Below, piece by piece: positions 4,932 through 5,443 of a stretch of DNA of 5,443 nt. The stretch spans positions 1 to 5,443 of the forward strand of contig RFIY01000022.1 of NCBI GenBank assembly GCA_003695505.1, given 5' to 3'. The notes beneath the pieces were generated by a model. The model had not been told where the DNA came from. It was given only the letters and a program-made list of their open reading frames with translations, and ran no database searches. The position numbers were made by a program, and so were the translations under genes. How positions within the stretch are numbered: position 1 is the first letter of the stretch; each line of letters begins with the position of its first letter. The DNA is from J088 sp003695505 [NCBI: Candidatus Dadabacteria bacterium] (lineage in GTDB: Bacteria; J088).

Positions 4932-5443
4932 CATTTGTACTCGACGACCAGCAGCAGATGCTCCAGGAGACCTTCGAGCGCTTTTTCCGCGAAAAGGGTT
5001 CCATCGAACGGCTGCGGCAGCTCCGCGAACACCGCGACCAGCCCGGTTGCGACCCTGAACTTTGGCGCGAGATGGCGGAATTGGGTTTCTGCGGCCTGAT
5101 GATCGACGAAGCACACGGCGGGCTGGGTATGGGCTTGCGTGAAATGGCGCTGCTGTTGCAGCACGCCGGGCAATGGCTGATGCCGGAGCCACTGCTGTCT
5201 TCGGCACTGCTGGCGCCGTCCCTGCTCCGACTTGCCGGTGACAGCGCCCAACAGGATCGCTGGCTGCCGGAACTGGCAGCCGGAACAACGATCGGCGCGG
5301 TCGCCTGGAGTGAGCCGACGACGCGCCTCGATCCCCTCGATCAACGGACGACCGCAACTGCCGCCGGCAACGACTGGGTCCTGAACGGAGAAAAGCAGTT
5401 CGTGCTGGACGGCAACGTCGCGTCTCTGCTGATCGTCAGCGCA
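4928..5443 (+). CDS. Acyl-CoA dehydrogenase, partner-subunit type (partial, N-terminal 172 aa)
   Basis: The ATG overlaps the stop of the preceding dehydrogenase as ATGA, and the frame stays open to the window end. The 172 visible residues cover the N-terminal helical domain (MTFVLDDQQQMLQETFERFF at 1-20; ELWREMAELGFCGLMIDEAHGGLGMG at about 47-72) and the start of the beta domain (AVAWSEP, 119-125; LNGEKQFVLDG near 151-161). WSEP replaces the fuller signature of the upstream enzyme: the glycine/serine-aspartate part (GAGSD) is missing, and TTRLDP follows. This fits the divergent partner subunits of two-gene steroid ACADs (ChsE5 or ChsE1 type), which lack part of the active site and work only with the first subunit. 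The catalytic region is beyond the edge, so this cannot be settled here. A 'GGGG' 8 nt upstream is a poor Shine-Dalgarno, and coupled translation, which would favour equal subunit amounts, is likely. Confidence 0.85.
   Translation, partial: MTFVLDDQQQMLQETFERFFREKGSIERLRQLREHRDQPGCDPELWREMAELGFCGLMIDEAHGGLGMGLREMALLLQHAGQWLMPEPLLSSALLAPSLLRLAGDSAQQDRWLPELAAGTTIGAVAWSEPTTRLDPLDQRTTATAAGNDWVLNGEKQFVLDGNVASLLIVSA

Noticed and set aside
4640-5344. Minus-strand open frame (234 codons) across the junction of the two dehydrogenases
   Set aside because: It has no family resemblance and is antisense to two genuine ACAD coding regions.

Overview
The window holds a divergently organised aromatic-ring/steroid catabolism locus. 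It has six protein-coding genes, two of them cut by the window edges, and one 221-base regulatory region (2528-2748). The DNA is GC-rich (by eye around 60%), genes are tightly packed, and stop/start codons overlap at two junctions. No rRNA, tRNA, mobile element or CRISPR array was seen. The organism cannot be named from this sequence. The gene families occur in steroid-degrading Actinobacteria and Proteobacteria. A good sigma70-type promoter and Shine-Dalgarno sites fit either group, and a proteobacterium is only a mild preference.

Leftward operon (minus strand, read from 2527 down to 1): an HsaA-like flavin-dependent monooxygenase (acyl-CoA dehydrogenase fold), a type I extradiol dioxygenase like HsaC/BphC, and the N-terminal 136 residues of a meta-cleavage-product hydrolase like HsaD/BphD. 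Together these are the classic three steps: hydroxylate a phenol to a catechol, open the ring by meta cleavage, and hydrolyse the C-C bond. In steroid degradation this acts on the aromatised A ring (3-HSA to 3,4-DHSA to 4,9-DSHA to 2-hydroxyhexadienoate plus DOHNAA).

Rightward operon (plus strand, from 2749): a Rieske oxygenase closely resembling KshA (3-ketosteroid 9alpha-hydroxylase, the B-ring opening enzyme) but without the C-terminal tail of mycobacterial KshA. It is followed by two adjacent acyl-CoA dehydrogenases, the second incomplete at the window end. The pair resembles the two-subunit steroid side-chain/ring dehydrogenases (ChsE4-ChsE5, ChsE1-ChsE2) of actinobacteria.

Between the operons lie three palindromes of one architecture, Tnn(A/G)ACnnGT(T/C)nnA. 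Two fit exactly the consensus recalled for the TetR-family cholesterol repressor KstR (TnnAACnnGTTnnA). One sits in the 17-bp spacer of a strong-looking promoter for the Rieske operon, one is centred at that promoter's expected transcription start, and one lies inside a larger inverted repeat ahead of the HsaA-like gene. The simplest reading is one KstR-like repressor controlling both operons, so that A-ring cleavage, 9alpha-hydroxylation and acyl-CoA beta-oxidation are induced together. The enzyme family assignments are strong. The exact substrate (sterol, bile acid, or another polycyclic compound) is inference.
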